Shown piece by piece: positions 9,931 to 18,392 of a DNA stretch of 64,000 nt (within the stretch, counting starts at the first letter, position 1; each line of letters begins with the position of its first letter). A program made the position numbers and the translations under genes. A model generated the notes under the pieces. It was not told the DNA's origin, did not search any database, and was given only the letters and a program-made list of their open reading frames with translations. Source of the stretch: Blastochloris tepida (GTDB lineage Bacteria > Pseudomonadota > Alphaproteobacteria > Rhizobiales > Xanthobacteraceae); the NCBI RefSeq assembly GCF_003966715.1, contig NZ_AP018907.1, forward strand, positions 1,414,001-1,478,000, read 5' to 3'.

Positions 9931-10482
9931 CGTCCCAAGCTTTGTCGCGTCTCCAAGGCCGCTCCCGCCGCCTCCATACCCTGAGCTGCCAAGGCTCAGG
10001 AAGTTGCCGACAGAGCCGAGTGTCGCTCCGAGCATGGCGAGCCTGGATGTTGAGCGCGCAGTCTGGTAGCCGAGCTGGCCGTAATACCGTCTGAGCTTCG
10101 CGTCAGCCCGATCCTCCGCCGCCTCGCGCCGAAAGTTCTGCTCGGCAATCATGCGCTGGCGGGTCGAGTCCTCCGTCGCCTTGTCGAGAAGCGCGATGCC
10201 GGTCGGGCTATCCGGGTCGGCCCCGGCCGTGGCCCGAACGAGACGAATCCCGGCCAGCGTCTTGTTCAACTCCTCGCGGAACTGGACCGAAGTCTGGGAG
10301 CCCTTCAGCTCCGCGACCTTGGCTGCGCGCTCCAGCTTTCCCGCCTCGATCTGGGAGACCATGTCCTGGTTGATGGCATTCAGCTTCGCTGCCTGACTGG
10401 TGCCGGCGGCATTGATGAACGAATTGGCCGATTTCGCAGCGGTGGCGCCGATCGTCATCATGGCTGCGGTTTCGATGCCCAT
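9922..10482 (-). CDS. Internal virion protein, T7 gp14-like
   Basis: 186 residues from ATG 10482, with GAGG eight bases upstream and a 7-base gap after the nozzle gene. The alternative start at 10518 would overlap that gene. The protein is Ala-rich and helical, with a hydrophobic N-terminus (ETAAMMTIGATAAKSANSF) and a glycine-rich C-terminus (SSGYGGGGSGLG). The middle has AEQNFRREAAEDRADA, of the kind found in small podovirus internal proteins that help form the ejection channel. Position directly after the nozzle gene and before the two giant internal proteins supports the call. Confidence 0.7.
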   Translation of the reverse strand: MGIETAAMMTIGATAAKSANSFINAAGTSQAAKLNAINQDMVSQIEAGKLERAAKVAELKGSQTSVQFREELNKTLAGIRLVRATAGADPDSPTGIALLDKATEDSTRQRMIAEQNFRREAAEDRADAKLRRYYGQLGYQTARSTSRLAMLGATLGSVGNFLSLGSSGYGGGGSGLGDATKLGTLY

Positions 10483-10489
10483 ATCGGCC

Positions 10490-12655
10490 TCACACAGTAA
10501 TTTCGGCGGTGAACTCAAGGATGGCGACGCGGCCGGCCAGCGGCTGGCGCAGTGATGTCCTGGGGTCGAAGTCTCGCCCGATCATCCGGCGCCGCAGCGA
10601 CCGAATGGACGTCGGGGCCTCCACGGTATGGTCATCGCTGTCACGATGGGCCGGGAAAATCTGCCCATCAAGCTCGACGTTCTGGTTGCCGCGGATGGTC
10701 CATTGGACGCGCGCGAGCTTGTGGCGTCGCATCCGCTGCTTCACGCTCTGCCCCTCGCCGGAACGGTGAATGAAGGGCTCGACATCCATCGTGAAGCGCC
10801 GGCCGGCAACCTCATCGCCGCTGAACTCGTCCTGGGGAAGGACGACGAGGTTCCCGGTCGCATCAACATCGCGCTCCCCGAGGTCGAGCGCTCCTCGCCT
10901 GACGACGACCGCTGCTCCGGCGTAAAACCACAGCGGACCAAATCCAACCGGCCGCTGCGCGTCCAATGCGGGGGCAGCCTCAAACGCCGGCATTTCGCCG
11001 TCCAAGTAGGAGTCGCTGCTGACGGTCTCGCAGGCGTACCTTGTCGCGCCGGCAATGTCGTAGCTGGCGACGACCGTCGCGCCCGCCACGCGCGCGGATA
11101 CCCACACCGCCCGGCCGGAGCCGGACCACGGAAACCACCCGACGAAATCCTCGCCGCGGATGTACCTGCCGACAGCCATCGTGCCATCGGCGTTGACGAC
11201 GTAGATGTAGCGCTCAGGATGCTGGTCACGACCGGACGTGACCGATAGCGCGACGGGCGTCTTGATGATGAGGGTGTGGTGCTCGCTCAGGTCGGCGAGC
11301 ATGTACGGGCGCGCCGTGACGCCGGTCGCGATCAGACCGTAGACGCGCGTCGAATTGGCGTCCACGAAGACGACGCCCTCCGCAGTCGATTGCGGCTGGA
11401 CCAGGGACGATCCAATGACGTCGATCAGCCGAAACTCAATGGACCCTGGGCGGATCGGGTTGTCCGCGCTCACGGGGATGTAATAGCAGGACGTGTCGGT
11501 GAGCACGAACTGGTCCATACCGCCAAGGACGTGGATGACGCGCGCCTCGCCGGGCATCGTCTCCAGGATCGCGTCCGTGCTTTCGGCGCCGACATAGAAA
11601 TCCTTCGGCTGCTGAAGCGCGCTCCAGGCAATGGCGTTCGGGACATCCCGAAAGCGGCAAAAGATCAGGCGACCTCCGTCCACAGATACGCTGGCCGGCC
11701 AGCCGTGGACGGCCCCCATCATTTCCTCGTCCCACTCGGTCGTAGCTGCCGGCGACGCCGCGGTCGCGACCGCTGAAATCGCCGAGCTGGCATTCGGCCC
11801 GGCGAGCTTTTCGCCGACCGTGAACCCGGTCCAATCCTCAGCGACGACCGTCACGACATTGCCAGAAACCGCCGCAACCTGCCCCCTCACGCTTGACGTG
11901 AGCCCTTCGACGGTATCGCCAATCGCGTAGCCGGCGCCGCTGGCCACCGTCACGTTGTACGTCCTGGCCAGCAACTCAGTGATGTTCGCGGTGGCCGAGC
12001 CGCCGCCGGGAGCAACAGCCGTGACCACCAACTCACTATCCAGGTAGCGCAGACGCGCGCCGACGTGCGCCGCTGTGAGGACGCCAGAGGACGAGAACGT
12101 TACCGTGATTCCAGCCCCGGAATAGGCGCTCGGGGTCATCGTGACGCCGCGGGCAGCGTGCCGGTAATACGGTTGCTGAAGGGCGCCGTTACGCCTCGTG
12201 TCGAAGGCGAAATCCTCACAGCTCCACGAGCTTCCGTCGTTGTTGAAGGTCACCAGCTTCGGGCGGTTCCCCCTGTAGACGATCACGATCTGGTAGCCGA
12301 TGCGCGCCCACTCGATCTCTCGCACATCGGAGGCCGTCGCGCCGGCCCACGGCATCGAGGAAAACGTCTGGACGAGGAGACCGTCAGCATTCCTGATCGT
12401 GAGCTTTCCGTCCGAGAACGCGAGCCGGAAAACCGCGCCGGACGGAACGCGGATGTCATCGACTCGCAACTCGCCGGCGAACAGCATCTCGCGTCCAGGG
12501 CGCGTTTCAATGGCACCCGCTGCTGTAGATCGAGCGTTCAGGGCTGAGCGCAGGCCGGACGCCCTGATTTTGAGCGCGTCGTTCCTCAACGCCCAGATGT
12601 CGATCTGCCCGGCCGCGAAATTCGTTTGGACGGTGACTTCCTTCTGGATGGTCAT
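10490..12655 (-). CDS. Tail nozzle protein (T7 gp12-like tubular protein B)
   Basis: 721 residues. The start TNFAAGQIDIWALRNDALK, followed by RSALNARSTAAGAIETRPG, is the typical opening of podovirus nozzle/stabilisation proteins (few polar ligands, then a RPG turn). The body is beta-rich with repeated strands and Gly/Ser loops. The context is standard: the gatekeeper gene is immediately upstream and internal virion proteins follow. It closes the distal end of the short tail tube. Family knowledge, not motif chemistry, underlies the call. Confidence 0.8.
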   Translation of the reverse strand: MTIQKEVTVQTNFAAGQIDIWALRNDALKIRASGLRSALNARSTAAGAIETRPGREMLFAGELRVDDIRVPSGAVFRLAFSDGKLTIRNADGLLVQTFSSMPWAGATASDVREIEWARIGYQIVIVYRGNRPKLVTFNNDGSSWSCEDFAFDTRRNGALQQPYYRHAARGVTMTPSAYSGAGITVTFSSSGVLTAAHVGARLRYLDSELVVTAVAPGGGSATANITELLARTYNVTVASGAGYAIGDTVEGLTSSVRGQVAAVSGNVVTVVAEDWTGFTVGEKLAGPNASSAISAVATAASPAATTEWDEEMMGAVHGWPASVSVDGGRLIFCRFRDVPNAIAWSALQQPKDFYVGAESTDAILETMPGEARVIHVLGGMDQFVLTDTSCYYIPVSADNPIRPGSIEFRLIDVIGSSLVQPQSTAEGVVFVDANSTRVYGLIATGVTARPYMLADLSEHHTLIIKTPVALSVTSGRDQHPERYIYVVNADGTMAVGRYIRGEDFVGWFPWSGSGRAVWVSARVAGATVVASYDIAGATRYACETVSSDSYLDGEMPAFEAAPALDAQRPVGFGPLWFYAGAAVVVRRGALDLGERDVDATGNLVVLPQDEFSGDEVAGRRFTMDVEPFIHRSGEGQSVKQRMRRHKLARVQWTIRGNQNVELDGQIFPAHRDSDDHTVEAPTSIRSLRRRMIGRDFDPRTSLRQPLAGRVAILEFTAEITV

Positions 12656-12658
12656 GGA

Positions 12659-13249
12659 TCACGCTCGCCGGCCGTGCCCGCGCCGATGACGCAGAAGGTT
12701 CGAGACGAACATGGCGCGGCGCGGCTCCTCCTGGTCTGAGCGCGTTCTGACCGCAGCCAGAATTTCCTCCGCGTCCCGCGCGCGGCGCCGAGCCTCGTCC
12801 GGGTCTTCGTTCAGCGCCCGGTACAGCCTCGATTCGATGGAGACGCTGAGGGCTTCAACGAAGCCCGCCGGCCACTTATCGTCGCCGGGGTTGCGGATGT
12901 AGACCGCCGTCAGCGGTTCGGCGAAGTTGGCGCAAATCGCGTCACCGAAGATGGCGTAGTCCGTGACAAGCGCGGTGCCGCTCAGGATCGCCTCGATATG
13001 CAGGCAGTCGGCCGGCCGCGCGTGAGCGTAATCCCAGCGCGGGTCCGGAGATGAGGGGAGGCGCGCCATGACAGACGTGGCCTTGGCGAATTTCCAGGGG
13101 TGACGCTCAAGCGTCCAAGCGAGCGCCCCCTCGAACGCGACGTCGGCCGCCACCCATTCGTCCGACCCGTCATATTCGACCTGGACACCGTTGTTGCCGG
13201 TCGAGATGAGCGCGTCGTTGATGATCTTGAGCTTGTTGAGCGTGAGCAT
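12659..13249 (-). CDS. Tail gatekeeper/adaptor protein (T7 gp11-like tubular protein A)
   Basis: 196 residues. The opening LTLNKLKIINDALISTGNN and the following TLERHPWKFAKATSVMA match the podovirus head-to-tail adaptor pattern (N-terminal helix with conserved N-x-A-L, then the HPW-F-A motif). DYAHARPADCLHI is the equally typical Tyr-Ala-x-Pro-x-Asp-Cys segment. The C-terminus is very basic (LLRHRRGHGRRA). The gene is separated from the nozzle gene by three bases and should sit between portal and nozzle. Confidence 0.82.
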   Translation of the reverse strand: MLTLNKLKIINDALISTGNNGVQVEYDGSDEWVAADVAFEGALAWTLERHPWKFAKATSVMARLPSSPDPRWDYAHARPADCLHIEAILSGTALVTDYAIFGDAICANFAEPLTAVYIRNPGDDKWPAGFVEALSVSIESRLYRALNEDPDEARRRARDAEEILAAVRTRSDQEEPRRAMFVSNLLRHRRGHGRRA

Positions 13250-13293
13250 GGTCGGACCATCACGCTTGCCGTCATGCGCGGCAACGCACCGCC

Positions 13294-13328
13294 CAAAAGG
13301 AGAGGGCCGCCAGTTTCCCGGCGGCCCT
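13294..13328 (-). terminator. GC-rich hairpin with short T tract
   Basis: Perfect 9-bp inverted repeat (13303-13311 with 13320-13328, arms AGGGCCGCC/GGCGGCCCT) with an 8-base loop. Read leftward it is followed by CTCCTTTT, so it may act as a weak terminator or a 3' processing signal between the tRNA-like gene and the gatekeeper gene. Confidence 0.5.
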
Positions 13329-13334
13329 GGTGTT

Positions 13335-13412
13335 TGGTAGCGGGTGTCGGACTTGCACCGACCTTGCTCCCGGGTATGAGCCGGGCGAGACGACTATCGC
13401 CTCCCACCCGCG
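13335..13412 (-). tRNA. Phage tRNA-Met-like gene (anticodon CAU), atypical
   Basis: Read leftward, the sequence has an anticodon arm CCCGG-CTCATAC-CCGGG with anticodon CAU, a T arm GTCGG-TGCAAGT-CCGAC, and an encoded CCA end at 13335-13337. The acceptor arms CGCGGGT/ACCCGCT pair except for a C-U at position 1-72, reminiscent of the unpaired first position of initiator tRNAs. The D arm lacks the usual GG loop and the T loop has G at position 55, so it may be a divergent phage tRNA or a decayed copy. It begins one base after the stop codon of the upstream 85-residue protein gene, so it is probably cut from the virion transcript. Confidence 0.6.
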
Positions 13413-13670
13413 TCAGCTTGCGCCGGGGTCCTCGCCAGCGGCATCGCCGGCAGCGTCTCCGGCGGGCGGTTCAGGCTCCGGCACCGGCTTGAATTTGAGG
13501 GTGGGGCGGGAGGGCTTCGCAGCAGGCGCTTCCGCTGCCTCAGGCTTCGGCTGGCGGTAGCCCCACTCCAGCGGCGAGGTCCGGACGATCTCGGCGGCGT
13601 CGATCGAGAACACCTCAATCGGCGCTGCGCTGGGGTCCTTCTGGTGGTAGAGCGTGGTTTTGATCGGCAT
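13413..13670 (-). CDS. Small hypothetical phage protein, Pro/Ala-rich tail
   Basis: 85 residues, MPIKTTLYHQKDPSAAPIEV at the start and a low-complexity Pro/Ala/Glu C-terminus. No family recognised. It lies two bases after the cement-like gene and directly before the tRNA-like gene, in the head-to-tail part of the operon, so a head accessory role is possible. Confidence 0.65.
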   Translation of the reverse strand: MPIKTTLYHQKDPSAAPIEVFSIDAAEIVRTSPLEWGYRQPKPEAAEAPAAKPSRPTLKFKPVPEPEPPAGDAAGDAAGEDPGAS

Positions 13671-13672
13671 GG

Positions 13673-14110
13673 TCAGATGCTCGCATCCGGCGCACCAAAC
13701 GCCGTGTAGGTGATGGACGGCGTTGTGCCAGCGCAGACGGTGTAGACGCGCAGGTAGGGGTAGGTGACGTCCGCCTGCTGATTCGTGAAGAACAGCTCGT
13801 AGCGGCCGGCCACGCTGTCCTTGGCGCCGGCAAGGCGGGCGGCGGACTTGCCGAGATCGAGGACCGCGAGGTTCTCGATGTTGGACGCGAACGTCGGACT
13901 GGTCGAGCCCTGGACGACGATCTTGTACGCCTCGTCCGAGGACGAAATGTCGATGGCCGAGACGTCAACGACCATCGTCGCGTCCACGCGCGCGGCGCCT
14001 ACGTCGATGATCTTGGCCGCGCTCGCCACCTGCGCCGCCGCCGAAGCGGTGACGGCGTAGGAGTCCTTGAACAGGAACTCGGCGTCGAAGTTGTAGAACT
14101 TGGAGCCCAC
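13673..14110 (-). CDS. Capsid cement-like protein (BPP-1 Bbp16-like)
   Basis: 145 residues, MGSKFYNFDAEFLFKDSYAV at the start. The pattern of ending-strand motifs (KIIDVGAAR, YKIVVQGSTSPTF, GRYELFFTNQQ, YPYLRVYTV) with the gene placed just after the major capsid gene matches the cement proteins of BPP-1-type podoviruses, which trim the capsid shell at the three-fold axes. The sequence is beta-rich throughout. The call rests on context and general pattern; an unrelated decoration protein is possible. Confidence 0.6.
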   Translation of the reverse strand: MGSKFYNFDAEFLFKDSYAVTASAAAQVASAAKIIDVGAARVDATMVVDVSAIDISSSDEAYKIVVQGSTSPTFASNIENLAVLDLGKSAARLAGAKDSVAGRYELFFTNQQADVTYPYLRVYTVCAGTTPSITYTAFGAPDASI

Positions 14111-14128
14111 GGAAACCTCCCTTCGACG

Positions 14129-15079
14129 TTACGCGACGATGGCGGCGTCTTTCACGCCCCACAGCCGGCACACGCCGTAATCGTGCTCGTCAACGATGCC
14201 CACATCCCAACTGACGTGGGTGCGGTAGACCGGCTTCGTACCGGTGAGGACGCGGCCAACATCCTCGGCGCCCATCTCCTTGAGCTGGATGCCGCGCACG
14301 CGGTCGCCGCCAAGGGCGACAACGTAGATGGACGCGCCGGTCGCGCCGCCGCCGGGGCACGCCTCGGTGAACGGCATGAACGTCGCGTGCTTGTCCGGCT
14401 CGTAGCCGAACAGGATGGGGATGCCGGCGTAGGAGGTCTTCGGCCGGCCGATGTCGTCCCAGGTCTGGGTGACGAAGCCGGTCAGGTTGGTGTTGCGCGC
14501 GGCGGCGATGAAGCGCGGGCGCATGGCCAGCGGGGCGATGATGTATTTGCGCCCGGTGCCGGCGTTCACGCGGTTGATGGCCTCATCGAGCTTCGAGAGC
14601 GACAGCGCGTCGCCGCCGGAGGTGGAGCCAGCAGCCAGCTTGCGGTTGGAATACTGATCGCACCGCTTCTGGAGGCCGGAGAACTCGCGCGGGTTCGTGG
14701 TGTTGTCGCCCTTGATGAAGGTGTCCAGGAACAGGCGGCCGAGCGCCGTCATGGCCAGAGCTTCCTCGCGAGTGCGGCGCTCCATGCCATTGCGGCGAAT
14801 GATGGCGTCGTCCACGTCAATGTCGTGGTCAACGACATAGGTCGCTTCCTGGTAGGTCTCGACGCGGCCAAGGCCGGAGGTCGAGTTTTCATTGATGCCG
14901 CGGAAGGCAACGGACGGCAGAGCGGCCGACTTGGTGCCCTCGTAGACGGGGCCGGTCAGGCCTTCGAACGGAAGCGCTTCGAGGACGTCCGAGGAGCGGG
15001 CGAACATCTCGATATAGGGGACGTTGGCCTGCCCGGCCGGCGCGCCCTTGGCGTATTCAACAAGCGTCATAGTCGGCAT
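14129..15079 (-). CDS. Major capsid protein (HK97-like fold)
   Basis: 316 residues, MPTMTLVEYAKGAPAGQANV at the start. Features seen: an N-terminal helix with FARSSDVLEALPFEG, an E-loop-like VYEGTKSAALPSVAFRGIN, a long helix VVDHDIDVDDAIIRRNGMERR, a P-domain with NNTTNPREFSGL-type segments, and GRKYIIAPLAMRPRFIAAA. Size, pattern and position between scaffold and cement genes all fit a podovirus major capsid protein. It needs no processing protease visible here. Confidence 0.85.
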   Translation of the reverse strand: MPTMTLVEYAKGAPAGQANVPYIEMFARSSDVLEALPFEGLTGPVYEGTKSAALPSVAFRGINENSTSGLGRVETYQEATYVVDHDIDVDDAIIRRNGMERRTREEALAMTALGRLFLDTFIKGDNTTNPREFSGLQKRCDQYSNRKLAAGSTSGGDALSLSKLDEAINRVNAGTGRKYIIAPLAMRPRFIAAARNTNLTGFVTQTWDDIGRPKTSYAGIPILFGYEPDKHATFMPFTEACPGGGATGASIYVVALGGDRVRGIQLKEMGAEDVGRVLTGTKPVYRTHVSWDVGIVDEHDYGVCRLWGVKDAAIVA

Positions 15080-15093
15080 TGGTCAGGCCCTCG

Positions 15094-15885
15094 TCACTTC
15101 GCGCCGGCCGCGCGGCGATTGAAATCGATCTTCTGTTCGGGCGTCATGGCCGCCCACTGCTCGGCAGAGACGCCGCCGCCGGAGCCTCCGCCGTTGGCGG
15201 ATGTCGGAGAGCCGGAGCTTTTCAGCCGACCCTCAAGCAAGGCCTCGAAGACCTCGACGAGAGCGCCCGCGCCAGCGGTATCGAAGACAGGCGTCAGTCG
15301 CTTCAGGGTTTCGGCGCCGAACTGCGCTCCAATGGCGTTGGTCACCGCGCCGACGCGCTCAGCAGCGCGGTCGCCAAGGCTCTTGAACTCGGCGGCAAGC
15401 ACAGCATCCTGCGCAGCGATCTGACTGGACAGAGCCTTGGCGTAGGTACCGCTGAGGCGCTGGAAGTCGGCGTTGGTCATCCCGGCTTCGTGGGCGATCT
15501 TCTGGAACTCCTGAAGGACCGGGTCGTCCTTGTTGACTTTCCAGGCGTATCCCTCGGGAAGCTTGAGATCAGCAGGAAGGTCGAGGGTGTATTCGCCCGG
15601 CGCCTTCGGAATCTGCGCCTTGCGCTCTCCGTCCAAGCGGGCGACCTCCTCAAGCTCGGCGAGGCGCCCAGCGAGGTCATCGAGCTTGATGGTGCCGGCG
15701 TCGGCGTCCCAAAACTGCTCGGGCAGCTTCTCGGGGCGCGCGGGCTTGTCGCTGCCCGCGGCGCCGGCAGGCGGGTCACCCTGCCCGGAGGCGGGCAGAC
15801 CGGCCGCCGCGCGCGGCGGGTCGGATGCCTGAGACGTCGGGGTGGGCTCCGGGGTCGGTTCGGTTGCCGGGGACGGGACGAGCAC
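15094..15885 (-). CDS. Capsid assembly scaffold protein
   Basis: 263 residues. The N-terminal 55 residues are disordered Pro/Ala/Thr-rich, followed by PEQFWDADAGTIKLDDLAGRL, PGEYTLDLPADLKLPEGY, a helical core and a basic C-terminal tail (AMTPEQKIDFNRRAAGAK), the usual capsid-binding end of scaffolds. FWD...IKLDDLA and YTLDLPADLKLPEG are characteristic of podovirus and siphovirus scaffold families. It directly precedes the major capsid gene. The first 110 bases overlap the end of the upstream small gene in another frame. Confidence 0.8.
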   Translation of the reverse strand: MLVPSPATEPTPEPTPTSQASDPPRAAAGLPASGQGDPPAGAAGSDKPARPEKLPEQFWDADAGTIKLDDLAGRLAELEEVARLDGERKAQIPKAPGEYTLDLPADLKLPEGYAWKVNKDDPVLQEFQKIAHEAGMTNADFQRLSGTYAKALSSQIAAQDAVLAAEFKSLGDRAAERVGAVTNAIGAQFGAETLKRLTPVFDTAGAGALVEVFEALLEGRLKSSGSPTSANGGGSGGGVSAEQWAAMTPEQKIDFNRRAAGAK

Positions 15886-16087
15886 GCGAAATATCCTCTG
15901 CGAGGCGAATTAGACGCGTCGCCAACCTCCGCTCGCCGGTCATGTCGTGCAACGCACTGCTGGGGACGTCGGCGGACGGGACGCTCTGGATGACGCTCAT
16001 CAGCAACTCACGCGCTGCCGGCCACGCCGGGGACGATCCGATCACGCCCCACGCCGCTTCGATGTCTTCTCGCGAATAGTCTGCCAC
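15776..16087 (-). CDS. Small phage head protein overlapping the scaffold start
   Basis: 103 residues from a GTG at 16087, with AAGGGG about 12 bases upstream. The first two thirds (ADYSREDIEAAWGVIG to RLATRLIRLAEDISRAR) looks like an ordinary helical protein; the last third lies over the scaffold start and is Gly/Arg-rich. Seen between portal and scaffold. No function known to me. The long overlap (110 bases) lowers confidence in the C-terminal part. Confidence 0.6.
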   Translation of the reverse strand: MADYSREDIEAAWGVIGSSPAWPAARELLMSVIQSVPSADVPSSALHDMTGERRLATRLIRLAEDISRARPVPGNRTDPGAHPDVSGIRPAARGGRSARLRAG

Positions 16088-16105
16088 GAGCGTCCCCTTG
16101 AGAGA

Positions 16106-17695
16106 TCAGGATTGGAGAAGGGCGCCCTGGTCCTGTTGGACGCCGGGCGCGGCGCCGCCCGTGAGCTGGCTCATCTGGGCGACGGCGGTCTCGATGTCCT
16201 CCTTGGAGCGGAATTCGACGATGGTGTCGCCGATCTTCTCCTTGAGGTTCTTCAGCGTCTTCGCGCCGTCCACCGTGACCTTCCACTCCTCGGGGAACAG
16301 GCCGCCGCCGATCTCGCCGAGGCGTGCGGCGTTGGACACGTCCTGCATGTCCTGCGCGCGCTGCGCCGGATTGTCGGGGATGGTGCGGACGGTGCCGACG
16401 CCGGCATCGACGGGCTGGATGCGGCCGGCCTTGGTCGCGAGAAACGCGAAGCGGTCCCAGACGCCAGCGGCGAACTCGGACCAAAACACGCGGCCGGGCG
16501 TGCCGATGCGGCGCTGCGTCAGCGCAATCTCATCCGTCCACTGCGTCGCGGTCGGCGGCGTGTCGCCGCGCTGCTCCGGCTTATCAACGAAGTGCAGGCG
16601 CTTCACGCGGCGCTCGCGCTCCTGGACGTCGAAGTAGCCGGCGTCCAATCCGGTCGGCTCGTAGATTTTCTTGATGGCCTTCTCGTCCCCCGGCCGTACC
16701 GGATAGGCCATGCCGCTCTCGATGCCACCCTCGACGTTGACGAAGGCGTCGTCGGGGTAGGTGGTGGGCGGGGCAATCGAGAAGTCCACCGCGCGGATCA
16801 GCTCGGTCGCGAGCTTGTCAACGTGGCGCAGATCGGGCAGGGCCTTCATGGTCGGACCCCAGCCGAAGGCGAACTCGGGCAGCGGGGAGAAGCGCCCGAC
16901 AATCAGTGGGCAGGAGCCAACGCCCTCGATCTGCCTGTGATCGGCCAGCTCTCCGTCCAGAAGCAGAACATGCGTCCAGACGACGGTATCGCGGCGCGAC
17001 CAGTCGCGCCACCAGCCCCACACGCACTCGACGGTGGCCTGCGACCGGCTGGACCGCCCGAACGCGCTCTCGACCTTCGCGGCGACTTTCGCTGGCCAGA
17101 GCTTCCGCGGCACGACGCCTTCGAGCTTGCCGGCCGAGACAACGTCCACCAGGAAGCGGTCATCGACCTTGCCGTCCGGCCCAAGATTGATTTCGAGCTT
17201 GCGGAGCGGGATTCCGCGTACGGTCGGCGGGTCGTAGAGGCGATCCATCTCGATCAGCACGGCGACCGTGCCGATACCGATGTCTGGCGGGAAGCTCTTG
17301 GAGATTTCCTCGTAGAAAGTCGACTGGAGGATCAGCGCGCGGATGGTCTTGTCGCCATCATCAAGCGTGGCTTGGGCCTCGTTCGCAACGCTCCGGTCCA
17401 CTCCGGGCGCAGGGACGATGGACCGGCTGGCCCACTGCTGCGTCTCCGGCAGGAACGTCGAAATGACCATGGTCGCGAAGTCATCGCAGACCTCGGGTCC
17501 AAGGCTCGTGTTCAGGTCGCTGTCCGCGGTGGAGGCGTCGCCCGGCGCTGCGCTCTGAAGCGACGAAGCCCGGGGCGGAACCGTGAAGCGGTAGCACTCC
17601 TCGATGTCCGGCAGGAACTTCGCCTTCATCTGCTTGGCGTCGGCGAGGCGCGCCTTCGCGTCATTCGTCCGCTGCTTCTCAGCTTCCATAGCCAT
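16106..17695 (-). CDS. Portal (head-to-tail connector) protein
   Basis: 529 residues from ATG 17695, with GAGG a few bases upstream. It has a podovirus portal pattern: N-terminal helix with YRFTVPPRAS, DDFATMVISTFLPETQQW, PDIGIGTVAVLIE, a wing region with WGWWRDWSRRDTV, and the clip/stem FGWGPTMKALPDLRHVDKLA. It closes with a helical crown and Gln-rich tail. Size and place between terminase and scaffold support the assignment. It forms the ring through which DNA is packaged and ejected. Confidence 0.85.
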   Translation of the reverse strand: MAMEAEKQRTNDAKARLADAKQMKAKFLPDIEECYRFTVPPRASSLQSAAPGDASTADSDLNTSLGPEVCDDFATMVISTFLPETQQWASRSIVPAPGVDRSVANEAQATLDDGDKTIRALILQSTFYEEISKSFPPDIGIGTVAVLIEMDRLYDPPTVRGIPLRKLEINLGPDGKVDDRFLVDVVSAGKLEGVVPRKLWPAKVAAKVESAFGRSSRSQATVECVWGWWRDWSRRDTVVWTHVLLLDGELADHRQIEGVGSCPLIVGRFSPLPEFAFGWGPTMKALPDLRHVDKLATELIRAVDFSIAPPTTYPDDAFVNVEGGIESGMAYPVRPGDEKAIKKIYEPTGLDAGYFDVQERERRVKRLHFVDKPEQRGDTPPTATQWTDEIALTQRRIGTPGRVFWSEFAAGVWDRFAFLATKAGRIQPVDAGVGTVRTIPDNPAQRAQDMQDVSNAARLGEIGGGLFPEEWKVTVDGAKTLKNLKEKIGDTIVEFRSKEDIETAVAQMSQLTGGAAPGVQQDQGALLQS

Positions 17696-17704
17696 TTGCC
17701 CGCC

Positions 17705-17944
17705 TCACTGCGCCGATGGCGCCGGCAAGCTGACACCAAAGCGGCGCAGTCTCGAATTCGTGCTGGCGATCAGAAACTGCCGCGTCTGGGCGAGCTTTTC
17801 GGCGTCCGTGAGTTCCTGCTGACGCTTCGTCTCGGCCTCGATGGCGTCCGTCTGCTCCTCAACGGCCTTCCGCTGCTCCTCGGCGTAGGCCCTCTGCATC
17901 CTCTTGCTCGGGGCGCCCGTAATCGAGCTGACAACGCTTCCCAT
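17705..17944 (-). CDS. Small coiled-coil phage protein
   Basis: 79 residues from ATG 17944 (MGSVVSSITGAPSKRMQ). A charged helical stretch (AEEQRKAVEEQTDAIEAETK) predicts a coiled coil. It is nine bases from the portal start and overlaps the upstream gene by 86 bases in another frame. No family recognised; an assembly helper near the portal is a guess. Confidence 0.6.
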   Translation of the reverse strand: MGSVVSSITGAPSKRMQRAYAEEQRKAVEEQTDAIEAETKRQQELTDAEKLAQTRQFLIASTNSRLRRFGVSLPAPSAQ

Positions 17945-18392
17945 GGACGACGATCTCCGCACCTTCGGAGATCAGATCGCGCCATAGAGCGTCTGGCCGC
18001 AACGCACCAGAGCTGGAGCCGACGAGCTGGGCAATGGTCGGGACGCACCACCGTCCGGTGAACCACCTCGACGGCTTGAGGTCGCCGCGCCGGTTGCGGA
18101 CCTTGAGGATGGCGACGTCGCCGGACAGCCGGTGCATCGCGGCGCCCATGGCGGCGTCGTCCATCACGTAGACTGCGAGCTTGGACCACGCGGGCTCGAC
18201 ATAGACCCACGTCTCGGCGCCGACATAGCCGAGCGCCGAGACGTGCCGGAACTCGCCGGCAGCGAGGGTGCCGACGAGCTTGAACGACAGTGAGCGGGGG
18301 TCGCCGCGCCCGGTCCGATGAAACAGGACGAGCCAGTTGGCGGGCTCATAGTCCGCGGGGTTGAACGCCGCCCAACCAACTATCTCGCCCAT
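17859..18392 (-). CDS. Conserved-looking phage protein between terminase and portal
   Basis: 177 residues from ATG 18392 (MGEIVGWAAFNPADYEPANW); the frame upstream of this lies over the terminase gene and is not counted. It has mixed alpha/beta character with a conserved-looking RWFTGRWCVPTIAQLVG followed by LRPDALWRDLISEGAEIV, which resembles the Cys-centred helix of small papain-like or transglutaminase-like folds, but I cannot confirm a His/Asp partner. It overlaps terminase by 13 bases, so it is co-translated with packaging genes. Confidence 0.6.
   Translation of the reverse strand: MGEIVGWAAFNPADYEPANWLVLFHRTGRGDPRSLSFKLVGTLAAGEFRHVSALGYVGAETWVYVEPAWSKLAVYVMDDAAMGAAMHRLSGDVAILKVRNRRGDLKPSRWFTGRWCVPTIAQLVGSSSGALRPDALWRDLISEGAEIVVHGKRCQLDYGRPEQEDAEGLRRGAAEGR

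Noticed and set aside
1..15000. Diversity-generating retroelement
   Set aside because: No reverse transcriptase or template/variable repeat seen in the window; could be to the left.
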